Both the position numbers and the translations under genes were made by a program. Positions 7,794 to 16,960 of a stretch of DNA of 64,000 nucleotides are shown piece after piece. How positions within the stretch are numbered: position 1 is the first letter of the stretch; the number at the start of each line of letters is the position of its first letter. The notes under the pieces were generated by a model. The model was not told the origin of the DNA. It searched no databases and worked only from the letters and a program-made list of their open reading frames with translations. The stretch is from Sphingobium sp. WTD-1 (GTDB taxonomy: Bacteria > Pseudomonadota > Alphaproteobacteria > Sphingomonadales > Sphingomonadaceae), in the NCBI RefSeq assembly GCF_030128825.1, contig NZ_CP119127.1, forward strand, positions 1,612,001-1,676,000, given 5' to 3'.

Positions 7794-10700
7794 TCAGCGG
7801 CCGAGCAGGCCGCGGGCCTGACCGGCGATTTCCGCCAGCATCGCGACATTGGGCGATGCCGCTGCCTTGGCGCGCTGCACCAGGGCGCGGAACTGCTGGA
7901 TGCGCGCACCGCGCTCGATCAGCCATTTCTCGACATGGTCCGACACGTCCTTGCCCTTGCCCTGGGCCAGGAAGTCGAGCCGCACCTGCTGCATGTCACG
8001 CGCGACGCCGGAGATGAGCAGCCGCTCCCACGGATCGGTCGGTTCCATGCGGGCGGCGGCCGACTGGACCCAGTCGATGCCGACAGCCTCGCCCAGATGG
8101 GTGAAGGCGCGGGTCAGTGCGATCTCGTCCATCTTCAGGCGACCGGCGAGCGCGGCGATGCCGACCGCGCCGTCCAGCTTGAACAGGCCCGCGGTGCGCA
8201 CGGCCAGCATGTCCGGTGCGCCGAGCGAGAGCAGGCGATCGGTAACGGCCGTGACGCGGCGGAACGCTTCGCTGGTCAGCAGGTCGTCGACCTGGTTGGC
8301 GAGCGTTTCGACGCCCTTGGCCAGGATCGCATGGCCGGCTTCGGGCAGGGTGCCGGCCGGCACGCTGCGCAGGATATCGGCGATCTGCGCGCGCATGCCG
8401 CTGGCGATGTCGCCGAACAGGGCCAGGCGGGCGGCTTCCGACATGTCGGCCGCGTCGATATCCGCCCACAGGGTGCGGATGTCGTAGAGCCGCTCGGCGA
8501 TGAGGAAGGCGCTGGCAAGATCGGCGAGCGAGCAGCCCTCTTCCTCGGCCAGTTCGAAGGGGTGGATGATGCCGAGGCGGTTGACGATGCGGTTCGCAAC
8601 CTTGGTGGCGATGATCTCCTTCTTGAGCGCATGGGCCGCGATCGCATCGGCTTCCTTCTCCTGCATGGCGGCAGGGAAGGCGGCGGCCAGTTCCGCGCCC
8701 ATGCTGGGATCGGTGGCAAGGTCGCCATGTTCGATCGCGTCCTGCAGCGCCAGCTTGGCGGTGGAGAGCAGCACGGCGAGTTCGGGGCGGGTGAGGCCCT
8801 GGCCATCCTGGCCCCGCCGCAGCAACTGGTCATTGGCGGCCAGCCCCTCGACCTGGCGGTCGAGACGGCCGGTTTCCTCGAACGTCTCGATCAGCCGGAC
8901 ATAGGAGGCCAGGTCCGCCGCGCCGCCGCTTTCGGCGATCGACAGGCCGAGCGCCTGAAGCCGGTTATCCTCCAGCACGATCGCGCCGACCGCATCGGTC
9001 ATGCTTTCGAGCAGGGCATTGCGCTTGTCGAAGGGCAGGCGGCCTTCCGCCATTTCCTTGTTCAGCGCGATCTTGATGTTGACCTCATTATCCGAGCAAT
9101 CGACGCCGGCACTATTGTCGATGAAGTCGGTGTTGATCCGCCCGCCATGCAGCGAGAAGGCGATGCGCCCGGCCTGCGTAGTGCCAAGATTCGCGCCTTC
9201 GCCCACCACCTTGACGCGCAGCTGTTCGGCATTGACGCGCAGCCGGTCATTGGCCGGATCGCCGACATCGCCATGGCTCTGCGCGGCGGCCTTCACATAG
9301 GTGCCGATGCCGCCGAACCACAGCAGGTCGTTGGGGCTCTTGAGGATCGCGGAGATGAGCGCGGTCGGCTCCATCTCGCTTTCGGTCACGCCCAGGATTT
9401 CCTGGACCTGCGGGGTGAGCGGGATCTTCTTGAGGCTGCGGGCGAACACGCCGCCGCCTTCGGAGATCAGGCCCTTGTCGTAATCCTCCCAGCTGGAGCG
9501 GGGCAGGGCGAACATCCGGTTGCGCTCTTCCCAGCTCTTGGCCGGATCGGGATTGGGGTCGAGGAAGATGTGGCGATGGTCGAAGGCGGCGACCAGCTTG
9601 ATCGCCTTGCTGAGCAGCATGCCGTTGCCGAACACGTCGCCCGACATGTCGCCGCAGCCCACGACCTTGACCGGCTCGCTCTGCACGTCGACGCCCATTT
9701 CGGCGAAGTGGCGCTGGACGCTGATCCAGGCGCCCTTGGCGGTGATGCCCATCGCCTTGTGGTCATAGCCGTTGGAGCCGCCGCTGGCGAAGGCGTCGCC
9801 CAGCCAGAAGTCCCGCTCCAGCGCGATTGCATTGGCGACGTCGCTGAAGGTCGCGGTGCCCTTGTCGGCGGCGACCACGAAATAGGGATCGTCGCCGTCG
9901 CGCACCACCACCTGGGCGGGGTGCTTCACCTTGTTCTTCACGATATTGTCGGTGATCGACAGCAGGGTGCGGATGAAGATGCGATAGCTTTCGGTGCCTT
10001 CGGCGAACCAGGCATCGCGATCGACCTGCGGATTGGGCAGCTGCTTGGGATAGAAGCCGCCCTTCGCGCCGGTCGGAACGATGACAGCGTTCTTGACACG
10101 TTGCGCCTTCATCAGGCCCAGGATTTCGGTGCGGAAATCGTCGCGCCGGTCGGACCAGCGCAGGCCGCCACGGGCGACCGGGCCGGCGCGTAGATGGATG
10201 CCCTCGACGCGCGGGCTGTAGACCCAGATTTCGCGCCAGGGCAGCGGCGCCGGCAGGCCGGGGACGAGCGCGCTGTCGATCTTGAACGCCAGCGCCTCGG
10301 CCGCGGCCGGGGCATAGAAGTTGGTGCGCAGCGTCGCGGTGATGACGGCGCGGATCAGGCGCAGCACGCGATCCTCGTCGATCGAGCTGACCTGTTCCAG
10401 GCCGGCGTCGATCTCCGCCTGGATGGCGGTCGCCTTGTCGCTGCCGTCCTGCGCGGCAGGATCGTGCAGCGCTTCGAACAGGGCGACGAGGTTGCGGGCG
10501 ACGCCCTGTTCACGGCGCAGCGTGTCGGCGAAGGTCGCCATGCCAAAGGCGGTGCCAGTCTGGCGCAGATAGCGGAACAGCGCGCGGAACAGCACTACCG
10601 CGCGCGGCGCGAAGCCGGCGGTGACGATCAGTTCGTTGAACCTGTCATTTTCGGCGACGCCTTCGATCACCTGGGCGATCGCCTCGGTCACCACTTCGGC

Positions 10701-12455
10701 GCGGTCGACCACCGCCTGGGCATCGCCGCCGGCCGGCAGTTCCAGCACGAAGCGCTGGACATGGCCGAGTGTGCCGCCGTCGATCGCCGTCGTCATCTCG
10801 TCGATCACGCGGAAGCCGAAATTCTCGAAGGCGGGAACGACTTCGGACAGGGCGATCGCGTCATGGCTGTAGAGCTTGAGGCGCAGCCGTTCGGCGCTGT
10901 CTTCCGGGTTGCGATAGATGCGGATCGACTTGTCGCCCGGACCCGCCAGGCCGTGGATCAGGCGGATGTCGACCGCCGCCTCGACCGGGCCGGCGCCGTT
11001 GCGATAGGCCATCGGGAAGCCGGGGGCGAAGCGCTGGGCCAGCGCCGCGGCGCGGCCGGCTTCCTCGCTTTCGGCCAGCGCTTCCTCGACGGCGGGCAGC
11101 CAGCCGCGCACCATCTGCTTGAGCTGACGATCGAGCGCGGCGTCATCGGGCACGACGCCGCCGTCACGCAGGTCGAGGGTGATGCGCAGCAGCGCCAGGC
11201 CACCTTCCTCCAGCGCGATCGACCAGCTCAATACCGGGCCATTCGCCGCCTTGGCCAGCATGTCCTGGATCGCGACGCGGCGCGCGGTCGACAGTTCGTC
11301 GCGCGGCAGCCAGACGAAGGCATAGAGGTGACGGGCGAGCGCGCTGGTGGCGAGCACCAGCTTGGGGCGCGGCCGGTCGGTCAGCGACATGAAGGTGAGC
11401 GCGAGATGCTCCAGCGTGTCGCGCTCGAAGCCGATCAGAATGTCATGCGGCAGGGTGGTGAGCGCATGGGCCAGCGTCTTGCCGGCATGGCCGGCCGGGT
11501 CGAAGCCATATTTGTCCATCAGCGCCGACAGCGCCGAGCGCAGCAGCGGCACCTTTTCCGGCGAGGCGGCAAGCGCCGCGCTGGTCCACATGCCGGCGTG
11601 GATCGACAGGCCGGTAACGCTCTTGCCCTCGCGCACCGGCAGGATGATGAGGTCCAGCAGCACGCCGCGATGCACGCGCGAGAGGATGTTGGACTTGATG
11701 ATGAGCGGGCTGCGCTTGCCTTCCTCGAACCAGGTGAAGGCGGCCTCGCGCGAGGCCGGCGCGATCATCGGCTTGTCGCGCAGCGCGCAGATGCCGAGCC
11801 GCTCTTCCGAGGTGCCGACCCGGCTGCACAGTTCATGGCCGATCTGGGTGAAATGGCCCGCGAGGAACCAGCGCAGCAGCGCGGCGCCTTCATCGTCGGT
11901 GACGGCATTGGCGTCGGCCGACATGGCTTCCTGCATGCGCGGCCAGTCGCGCACGGCGACGCGGACGTCGGCCAGCGTGTCTTCCAGCGCCTTTTCGAGC
12001 GCGCGGCGCGCCTTTGCGTCGGCCCGGTCGGCCTCGATATAGATCATCGATTCCCGCAATGCGCCCGGCGCATCATCGTCCAGGATCGCGGACAGGGTCC
12101 CGTCGGCGCCACGCGATATCGACAGGACGGGGTGGAGCAGCCGGTGAATGCTGATGTCGGCCGCCGCCAGGGTGGTGGCGATCGAATCGACTAAGAAGGG
12201 CATGTCGTCGTTGATCAGCGCGATCCGCATGAAGCGGCCGGTGGCGCCTTCGCCCAGCGTCTCGATCGCGATGCCGGGCTGGCCGGCCTTGCGCGCATTG
12301 GCGGTGCGACCCAGGAAGGCCGCAGCGGCGGCGATGGCCGCCTGATCAAATCCCTCGCTCTCGCCGGGCAGGGCGCCCTTTGCCAGGACGCCTTCCAGCG
12401 CCGCGCGAACAGTTGAATCGACTTCCTTGATATTGGGATCAGCCAGCGCCGTCAT
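7794..12455 (-). CDS. gdhB: NAD-specific glutamate dehydrogenase, large form
   Basis: Oxidises glutamate to 2-oxoglutarate and ammonia with NAD, feeding carbon from amino acids into the TCA cycle. The product has 1553 residues, in the range of the large bacterial NAD-GDH class (about 1600). An N-terminal ACT-like regulatory region (MRIALINDDMPFLVDS) precedes a long all-helical part and a catalytic core with RWSDRRDDFRTEILGLMKAQ and the lysine motif PTGAKGGFYPK, then GCGDMSGDVFGNGML of the nucleotide-binding domain. It is a single-gene unit. A second hairpin of CCCCTTCCC/GGGAAGGGG (about 7762-7786) lies at its 3' side. The large antisense open frames across it are GC-driven shadows. Confidence 0.93.
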   Translation of the reverse strand: MTALADPNIKEVDSTVRAALEGVLAKGALPGESEGFDQAAIAAAAAFLGRTANARKAGQPGIAIETLGEGATGRFMRIALINDDMPFLVDSIATTLAAADISIHRLLHPVLSISRGADGTLSAILDDDAPGALRESMIYIEADRADAKARRALEKALEDTLADVRVAVRDWPRMQEAMSADANAVTDDEGAALLRWFLAGHFTQIGHELCSRVGTSEERLGICALRDKPMIAPASREAAFTWFEEGKRSPLIIKSNILSRVHRGVLLDLIILPVREGKSVTGLSIHAGMWTSAALAASPEKVPLLRSALSALMDKYGFDPAGHAGKTLAHALTTLPHDILIGFERDTLEHLALTFMSLTDRPRPKLVLATSALARHLYAFVWLPRDELSTARRVAIQDMLAKAANGPVLSWSIALEEGGLALLRITLDLRDGGVVPDDAALDRQLKQMVRGWLPAVEEALAESEEAGRAAALAQRFAPGFPMAYRNGAGPVEAAVDIRLIHGLAGPGDKSIRIYRNPEDSAERLRLKLYSHDAIALSEVVPAFENFGFRVIDEMTTAIDGGTLGHVQRFVLELPAGGDAQAVVDRAEVVTEAIAQVIEGVAENDRFNELIVTAGFAPRAVVLFRALFRYLRQTGTAFGMATFADTLRREQGVARNLVALFEALHDPAAQDGSDKATAIQAEIDAGLEQVSSIDEDRVLRLIRAVITATLRTNFYAPAAAEALAFKIDSALVPGLPAPLPWREIWVYSPRVEGIHLRAGPVARGGLRWSDRRDDFRTEILGLMKAQRVKNAVIVPTGAKGGFYPKQLPNPQVDRDAWFAEGTESYRIFIRTLLSITDNIVKNKVKHPAQVVVRDGDDPYFVVAADKGTATFSDVANAIALERDFWLGDAFASGGSNGYDHKAMGITAKGAWISVQRHFAEMGVDVQSEPVKVVGCGDMSGDVFGNGMLLSKAIKLVAAFDHRHIFLDPNPDPAKSWEERNRMFALPRSSWEDYDKGLISEGGGVFARSLKKIPLTPQVQEILGVTESEMEPTALISAILKSPNDLLWFGGIGTYVKAAAQSHGDVGDPANDRLRVNAEQLRVKVVGEGANLGTTQAGRIAFSLHGGRINTDFIDNSAGVDCSDNEVNIKIALNKEMAEGRLPFDKRNALLESMTDAVGAIVLEDNRLQALGLSIAESGGAADLASYVRLIETFEETGRLDRQVEGLAANDQLLRRGQDGQGLTRPELAVLLSTAKLALQDAIEHGDLATDPSMGAELAAAFPAAMQEKEADAIAAHALKKEIIATKVANRIVNRLGIIHPFELAEEEGCSLADLASAFLIAERLYDIRTLWADIDAADMSEAARLALFGDIASGMRAQIADILRSVPAGTLPEAGHAILAKGVETLANQVDDLLTSEAFRRVTAVTDRLLSLGAPDMLAVRTAGLFKLDGAVGIAALAGRLKMDEIALTRAFTHLGEAVGIDWVQSAAARMEPTDPWERLLISGVARDMQQVRLDFLAQGKGKDVSDHVEKWLIERGARIQQFRALVQRAKAAASPNVAMLAEIAGQARGLLGR

Positions 12456-12787
12456 TCGCCTACCTCTTAGCCGCGGGGAAATGTCCCGCCGTTGCCGAAA
12501 CGGAGGAGGCGCTGGAACACCGCCAGACGACTCCTTGTCCTAGGGGCATCTATATGCCCCTCTCACCGGATCGTCTCAAGTATTGGTCGAAATAAAATTT
12601 CGCGCGCGTGAAATATTATGATGCAGCGCAGCATGGTCGGGCCGCCCGTTACTGGCGGATATCGATGTCCGAAAGGCATGGCCCGAAGAGCGGGCATGTC
12701 CCTATGCACTTGGAAAGCCGCGATGTCACGCCAAGATGGCGCGTTTGCGGCACGGCTGGGAGTGAGGGCCGGCGCCGAGACAAAATC
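12456..12787. other. Intergenic region with perfect hairpin upstream of gdhB
   Basis: No gene is supported here. Positions 12542-12549 and 12554-12561 are a perfect 8-bp inverted repeat (AGGGGCAT/ATGCCCCT, loop CTAT), about 90 bp upstream of the gdhB start. It has no T-tract, so an operator or 5'-leader hairpin is more likely than a terminator. Confidence 0.5.
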
Positions 12788-14062
12788 TCAGTCGGCGGCG
12801 GCCAGGATTACGCGCTGGCCCAGGTCCGATCCTTCCGGCAGGGCGCCGACGATCGCCAGCGTGCCATCTGCCTCGCGCCGGGCGACGACGACGGCCAGGC
12901 CATCATTGTCGGTGGCGACGGCCAGCGGATCGAGCGCGGTGGCGCATTTCATCGTGTCGCGGGCAGTCTGGCGCTTGTCGGGGCGGGCCGGCATGTCCGC
13001 GCGGCGGGCGGCGCGCTCGTCGCGGACCAGGGCCTTGAGGCCACCATCATAGCCGGCCAGATAGGCGGCGAAGCTGCCGACCGACAGGCTGGCGGTCGCG
13101 GCATGATCCAGCGCGGTCGCATATTCGGTGATGCGCGTCTTGTCATAGGTGGCGCCGAAGACCAGCTTGATGACGGCGGTCATAGGGCTGCGCGCCTGCG
13201 CCTTGATGCCATAATCTTCCAGCAGTTCGGCATATTCCTCGGCCGATCGGCGGGTCACCAGCGCAAAATCATAAGCGAGGCCGATCGCGCGATAGAGGGC
13301 GGCATGGCTGCGCGCCTCGCTGGTGCGGGCCTTTTCCGCCCCTTCGCGGGCGAGCGCCAGCCAGTCGGCGAGCGGCGCATCCTCGGTCGGCATCTCCATG
13401 CCGGTGAGGTCCAGCACGTCATCATCCTCGTCCGCGCCCGGTCCATCGGCCCAGATCGGCGCATCGCTGCGCGCCGGGGGATTGTGCAGCAAATTGGTGT
13501 CGACCTCGCGCTCGATCGCGACCGACAAAGCGTGGCTGGCCATTTCCTTCCAGTTGATCACGCCGAACACGAAGTCGATCGAATCGCCCTGCGCGGAAAA
13601 GGGCATCAGGATGCCGCGATAGAGAATCTCGCGGCCGCGCTGGTTGATGAACTCCGCCTCGAATCCGATCGGCGCGGCATTGGCGATGATCTGGAGATAA
13701 TGATCGGTCAGACGCGACAGCAGCGAACGGGCGGGAACATCGGCGATATGGCCGATCGGCCCCTCGATCTCGCATTCCTCGCGCAGCGCCGTGCCGAGAT
13801 AGACGATTGCCGGATTCTCGATGCCGGCGGTGAAATCGAGCAGCACGCTATAGGGACCGAAATCGTCCATCTGATCGGGCGACAGATCCTCGATCAGGGG
13901 CAGGGCGCGATCGCCCAGCAGCGACGCCCAATAATTATAGGCGCGCACCTGCATGCGCCGTTCCTCATATCCCACGGCGAGCGGACGGTCGATCGCGGCA
14001 TCACCGGGATATTCGAAATCGTCCTGGTCGTTGGCGACGTCATGCCCCCGCAGAATGTCCAT
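12788..14062 (-). CDS. PAS-like domain protein of sphingomonad type
   Basis: A 424-residue soluble, acidic protein. The first 190 residues (MQVRAYNYWASLLGDRALP, then FGPYSVLLDFTAGIENPAIVYLGTAL and EFINQRGREILYRGILMPFS) look like the PAS_5-like sensory fold seen in alphaproteobacteria. An acidic linker (ADEDDDVLDLTG, about 208-219) leads to a helical second half. I know of close relatives only as uncharacterised sphingomonad proteins. No signal peptide, membrane segment, kinase or output domain is visible, so the function is unknown; a sensor or scaffold role is only suggested by the PAS-like fold. It is transcribed divergently from the tRNA-Thr gene. Confidence 0.65.
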   Translation of the reverse strand: MDILRGHDVANDQDDFEYPGDAAIDRPLAVGYEERRMQVRAYNYWASLLGDRALPLIEDLSPDQMDDFGPYSVLLDFTAGIENPAIVYLGTALREECEIEGPIGHIADVPARSLLSRLTDHYLQIIANAAPIGFEAEFINQRGREILYRGILMPFSAQGDSIDFVFGVINWKEMASHALSVAIEREVDTNLLHNPPARSDAPIWADGPGADEDDDVLDLTGMEMPTEDAPLADWLALAREGAEKARTSEARSHAALYRAIGLAYDFALVTRRSAEEYAELLEDYGIKAQARSPMTAVIKLVFGATYDKTRITEYATALDHAATASLSVGSFAAYLAGYDGGLKALVRDERAARRADMPARPDKRQTARDTMKCATALDPLAVATDNDGLAVVVARREADGTLAIVGALPEGSDLGQRVILAAAD

Positions 14063-14226
14063 CCGGTCGGTCCTTGGAACAGAGAATAAGCGACTTTGCG
14101 CATGGCTGTGCCACGGGGATGGTAAACATGCCGTAAATTCGCGCGCAAAAGCGGAGTGATGGCGGGAGCCGTCAGCCGATTATGCGATGTGGGCGCGCGC
14201 GGCGACAAGAAAGTACATTTGAGCGC

Positions 14227-14254
14227 TTGTCCAATCGCCCGACCGCTGTTATCT
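14227..14254 (+). promoter_or_regulatory. Promoter of tRNA-Thr
   Basis: TTGTCC (14227-14232) and TTATCT (14249-14254) are spaced by 16 bp and end 12 bp before the mature tRNA 5' end, as expected for a strong sigma-70-type stable RNA promoter. Confidence 0.55.
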
Positions 14255-14266
14255 GCCCGCGCCAGT

Positions 14267-14342
14267 GCCGCTTTAGCTCAGTTGGTAGAGCATCGCATTC
14301 GTAATGCGAGGGTCACGTGTTCGAGTCACGTAAGCGGCACCA
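14267..14342 (+). tRNA. tRNA-Thr (anticodon CGU)
   Basis: A full cloverleaf can be drawn. The acceptor stem is GCCGCTT/AAGCGGC, perfect. The D stem is GCTC/GAGC. The anticodon stem is TCGCA/TGCGA with loop TTCGTAA, giving anticodon CGT (reads ACG, threonine). The T stem is ACGTG/CACGT with loop TTCGAGT. The discriminator A is at 14339 and CCA is encoded at 14340-14342. Its 3' end is the integration site of the element to the right. Confidence 0.95.
14313..14342. other. Probable left attachment site (attL) in tRNA-Thr
   Basis: The recombinase reading frame reaches its stop at 14313-14315 inside the tRNA T-arm, so the tRNA 3' end and the last recombinase codons share the same bases. This is the expected layout where an element has recombined into a tRNA 3' end and left the tRNA whole. 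I found no second copy of this tRNA end elsewhere in the window, so the right end should lie beyond 64000 if the element is intact. Confidence 0.6.
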
Positions 14343-15995
14343 TTTCGGTCCAAAACCGCGAGTCCCTAGCACCGCCGCCTCTACGCCAGAGACGGCGGTG
14401 AGGGTGCGTAGCAACTCGGTGCGCGTGCCGCAGATTCGCACATCCGTCTTGCTATGGACCTCGACCCGCTGAGCGACGGCACGCACATGGTTCCGCGCAT
14501 AGGAGCCGTCGTCATGGCGCAGCTTATGTTTCGCGGCCAGCGCGAACGCATGAAGGCTCTCGACGGTGATCTCCGGGCTGATGCGCTCGATATGCGCGAC
14601 AGCCCGCTCGGCATCCCCTCGGGCCTGGTCGCGGAGGGTGGTCAGCTCGGCGATGCGCGCCTTGAGCGACGGATCGCCCATATCGACCACTCCATTCTCG
14701 ATCGCCTCATAGAGTCGGGAGAGCTTGGTATCGGCCTCCGTCGCCCGACGCTCCATCTCGGCGACGTGCTGGCGGCGCTCCGTCACCCATTCCTCACGCC
14801 GGGCGATAAGCTGGTCCATCAGCACTTCAAGCCGAGCGGGATCGAGCAGCCGCTTCTCCAGATGCTCGATCACGGCCTCGTTCAGCCGGTCCATCGGCAG
14901 AGAGACGCCGGGGCAACCCGTTTTCCCCTTCGTGGCTTTGGTCGCGCAGGTGTAGTAGCGATACTCCTGACCGCTCCGGCTGGTGCCCGTGCGCAGCGTC
15001 ATCGCCGCACCGCAGCAGGCGCAGAAGCAGATGCCCGTCAGAAGCGTCGAACCGCCCACCGCGCGCGGCGGCATCATCTTGGGGCTGCGCGCCTTCAATG
15101 ACCGCTGCACGGCCTCGAACTCGGCCACCGTGACAATCGGCGGCACTTCCATGATGGCGTGCTCGGCCTCGGGCTTCCGACGCCCCTTCTTGACGTCATA
15201 GGTGTTGAAACGGTGCTGGCCGATATAGGTCGTGCGCGTCAGCACCTGATGCACCATGCCCTTGCCCCAGCGCCCACCATAGCGTGTGCGGATATTGTTC
15301 TCGTTGAGCCAGCACGCGATAGCCATGACTCCGATCGGCCCGCGTCCATCGGCGCCCTCCAGCGCCAGGCGGAAAATCCGGCGCACCGTCTCGGCATGGA
15401 TCGGATCGATCTCCAGCTTCTTCTTGATCTTCGTGCCCCGCTGCTCGGCCTCGACCACGCGGTAGCCGATCGGCGGACGGGCGCCGTTCCAGAAGCCTTG
15501 CCGCGCGTTCTCGTTCATCGCGCGTAGCGTATGCTTGGCAGTCTCTTTCGACTGATATTCGTCGAACAGCGTCATGATCCTGCGCATCATCTCGCCCGCG
15601 GGATCATCGCCGAGAACCTGCGTGATCGAGACAAGCTGCACGCCGTTCTTCGCCAGCTTGCGGACGTAGAACTCGAACTGGAACTGATCGCGGAAGAAGC
15701 GCGAGAAGCTATGCACGACCACCACGTCGAACGCGGGAGGCCTCTCCATCGCCGCATCGATCATATCCTGGAAGGCGGGACGGCGATCGTCGGTGCCCGA
15801 GACGCCCGGCTCGACGAACTCGGCCGCGACCTCCCAGCCGTTCGAGAGGCAGTAACCCTCAAGCTGGCGGCGTTGATCGGGGATCGACAAGTCGTGATCC
15901 GCCTGGCGCGGAGTGGAAACGCGCAGGTAGAGCGCGGCGCGAGCCGTCGCCACGACCGGCGGCGTCTCGGGTTTGGCGGGGGCGACAGTCGCCAT
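14313..15995 (-). CDS. Large serine recombinase (ICE integrase)
   Basis: A 560-residue site-specific recombinase. The resolvase domain begins ALYLRVSTPRQ (about residues 21-31) with the nucleophile serine in LRVST. The recombinase DNA-binding domain spans about 180-290 (NARQGFWNGARPPIGYRV). A zinc ribbon follows with CACC and YTCATKATKGKTGC (about 325-365), then a long coiled coil (about 380-470). It reads away from the element toward the tRNA, and its last codons (KWCRLRDSNT) are antisense to the tRNA-Thr 3' end. It is presumably responsible for integration and excision. No directionality factor is obvious beside it; the small HTH gene at 21527 is the nearest candidate. Confidence 0.9.
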   Translation of the reverse strand: MATVAPAKPETPPVVATARAALYLRVSTPRQADHDLSIPDQRRQLEGYCLSNGWEVAAEFVEPGVSGTDDRRPAFQDMIDAAMERPPAFDVVVVHSFSRFFRDQFQFEFYVRKLAKNGVQLVSITQVLGDDPAGEMMRRIMTLFDEYQSKETAKHTLRAMNENARQGFWNGARPPIGYRVVEAEQRGTKIKKKLEIDPIHAETVRRIFRLALEGADGRGPIGVMAIACWLNENNIRTRYGGRWGKGMVHQVLTRTTYIGQHRFNTYDVKKGRRKPEAEHAIMEVPPIVTVAEFEAVQRSLKARSPKMMPPRAVGGSTLLTGICFCACCGAAMTLRTGTSRSGQEYRYYTCATKATKGKTGCPGVSLPMDRLNEAVIEHLEKRLLDPARLEVLMDQLIARREEWVTERRQHVAEMERRATEADTKLSRLYEAIENGVVDMGDPSLKARIAELTTLRDQARGDAERAVAHIERISPEITVESLHAFALAAKHKLRHDDGSYARNHVRAVAQRVEVHSKTDVRICGTRTELLRTLTAVSGVEAAVLGTRGFGPKWCRLRDSNT

Positions 15996-16040
15996 GACAA
16001 CATCCTTTCATCAACCTGCGGCCCACAGCGGCGACCGCGA

Positions 16041-16550
16041 CTACATTTTCTCCAGCCCCCGCCCCGCCGAGGACGCCAGCAGGAACAGCCGGTTCGGCCG
16101 CCGCGGGAAGGGCGCAAAGCCAAGCCCTTCGTAGAAAGCTGCCGCGCGTTCATCCTTGGCGTCGACGATGATGGCCAGCACCGCCAGCGTTTCCGCGGCG
16201 CCGAGAATGCGGCGTATCGCATCCACCGCCAGCACTTCACCGAAGCCCTTGCCACGCATCCGAACGTCCCGTGCAAGGCGTCCGATCAGCGCCGCTGGAT
16301 AACCGCTCTCGTAGCGCGGCAGCTTGCGCGCGATTTCCTCCGGCAATTCGCCCAGCTCCAGCTTGAAGGCGCTCAGGCTGTAAAAGCCGACGACGCCCAA
16401 CTCCGAATCCGCTGCGACGAAGACACGCGCGACATCGCGGCGGTCATCCTGACCGGCGCGTCGCCGGAACCAGCCATCCAGATCGGCCTGCCCGCAAGAG
16501 AAGCGCGACCGATCGTGATGCTTGCCGAGGGCTTCAAAGACGATCGCCAA
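16041..16550 (-). CDS. GNAT-family toxin of a TacT-type toxin-antitoxin pair
   Basis: A 169-residue acetyltransferase of the class that blocks translation by acetylating charged aminoacyl-tRNAs (TacT, AtaT, ItaT). Visible are the N-terminal FSCGQADLDGWFRRRAGQDD element typical of the toxin class, RDVRMRGKGFGEVLAVDAIRR (acetyl-CoA binding R-x-x-G-x-G/A region, about 94-114) and the C-terminal AAAFYEGLGFAPFP with the conserved tyrosine. It follows the DUF1778 antitoxin gene by 3 bp, in one operon. It should stabilise the ICE in the host. The target aminoacyl-tRNA cannot be told from sequence. Confidence 0.9.
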   Translation of the reverse strand: MAIVFEALGKHHDRSRFSCGQADLDGWFRRRAGQDDRRDVARVFVAADSELGVVGFYSLSAFKLELGELPEEIARKLPRYESGYPAALIGRLARDVRMRGKGFGEVLAVDAIRRILGAAETLAVLAIIVDAKDERAAAFYEGLGFAPFPRRPNRLFLLASSAGRGLEKM

Positions 16551-16553
16551 TCG

Positions 16554-16844
16554 TCAGCCCACGAGATCGCGGTGACGGCGCATGGCCGCGATCAGCCGCT
16601 CGGACGGCTCCGGCGGGTTCATCAGCGCCTCGAAGAAGGCATCCCGATCTGCGCCGGTCAGCACCAGGCGTTGATGCTCGTCCAGCACGCGCCGCGCGCC
16701 TTCATAGGCCAGATCACCGGCCGTCAGGCCAGTGACCGCCGTCGCCTGTTGAATCAAATCCTTGGCCGACGCGCTCACGCGCAGCTCGATCCGCTCGCGC
16801 TTGATCTCGCGCTCCGGTTTCCGGCGTTTCTGAACGGCTGACAT
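16554..16844 (-). CDS. DUF1778 (TacA-type) antitoxin
   Basis: A 96-residue antitoxin with a ribbon-helix-helix N-terminus (RIELRVSASAKDLIQQATAV, about 17-36) that binds operator DNA, and a C-terminal tail (NPPEPSERLIAAMRRH) that neutralises the GNAT toxin encoded 3 bp downstream. Start 16844 is chosen over a longer open frame because AAGGAG lies seven bases upstream and the promoter at 16866-16894 would place the transcript start just before it. It presumably represses its own promoter together with the toxin. Confidence 0.9.
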   Translation of the reverse strand: MSAVQKRRKPEREIKRERIELRVSASAKDLIQQATAVTGLTAGDLAYEGARRVLDEHQRLVLTGADRDAFFEALMNPPEPSERLIAAMRRHRDLVG

Positions 16845-16865
16845 GCCCGATCTCCTTTGACCGTT

Positions 16866-16894
16866 AATGTACGGCATAATACCGTGCCAGTCAA
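16866..16894 (-). promoter_or_regulatory. Autoregulated promoter of the toxin-antitoxin operon
   Basis: On the minus strand TTGACT (16894-16889) and TACATT (16871-16866) are separated by exactly 17 bp. A 15-bp imperfect palindrome (ACGGCAT-A-ATACCGT, 16871-16885) fills most of the spacer and touches the -10 box. Binding of the antitoxin dimer there would block RNA polymerase, the standard arrangement for this family. Confidence 0.7.
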
Positions 16895-16960
16895 CTTCGC
16901 CGAAGCGCGTGGGCCGCATCATCCGATCGTAGAAGCACGGGACAGCAGAGCCGATTTTCA

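Noticed and set aside
7788..12194. Very long open frames (801 and 666 codons) antisense to gdhB
   Set aside because: They mirror the codon bias of the GC-rich glutamate dehydrogenase gene, have simple Gly/Arg/Asp/His-rich content and no recognisable domains.
12608..14089. 493-codon plus-strand frame opposite the PAS-like gene
   Set aside because: Low-complexity shadow of the minus-strand gene, which has a sensible product and start.
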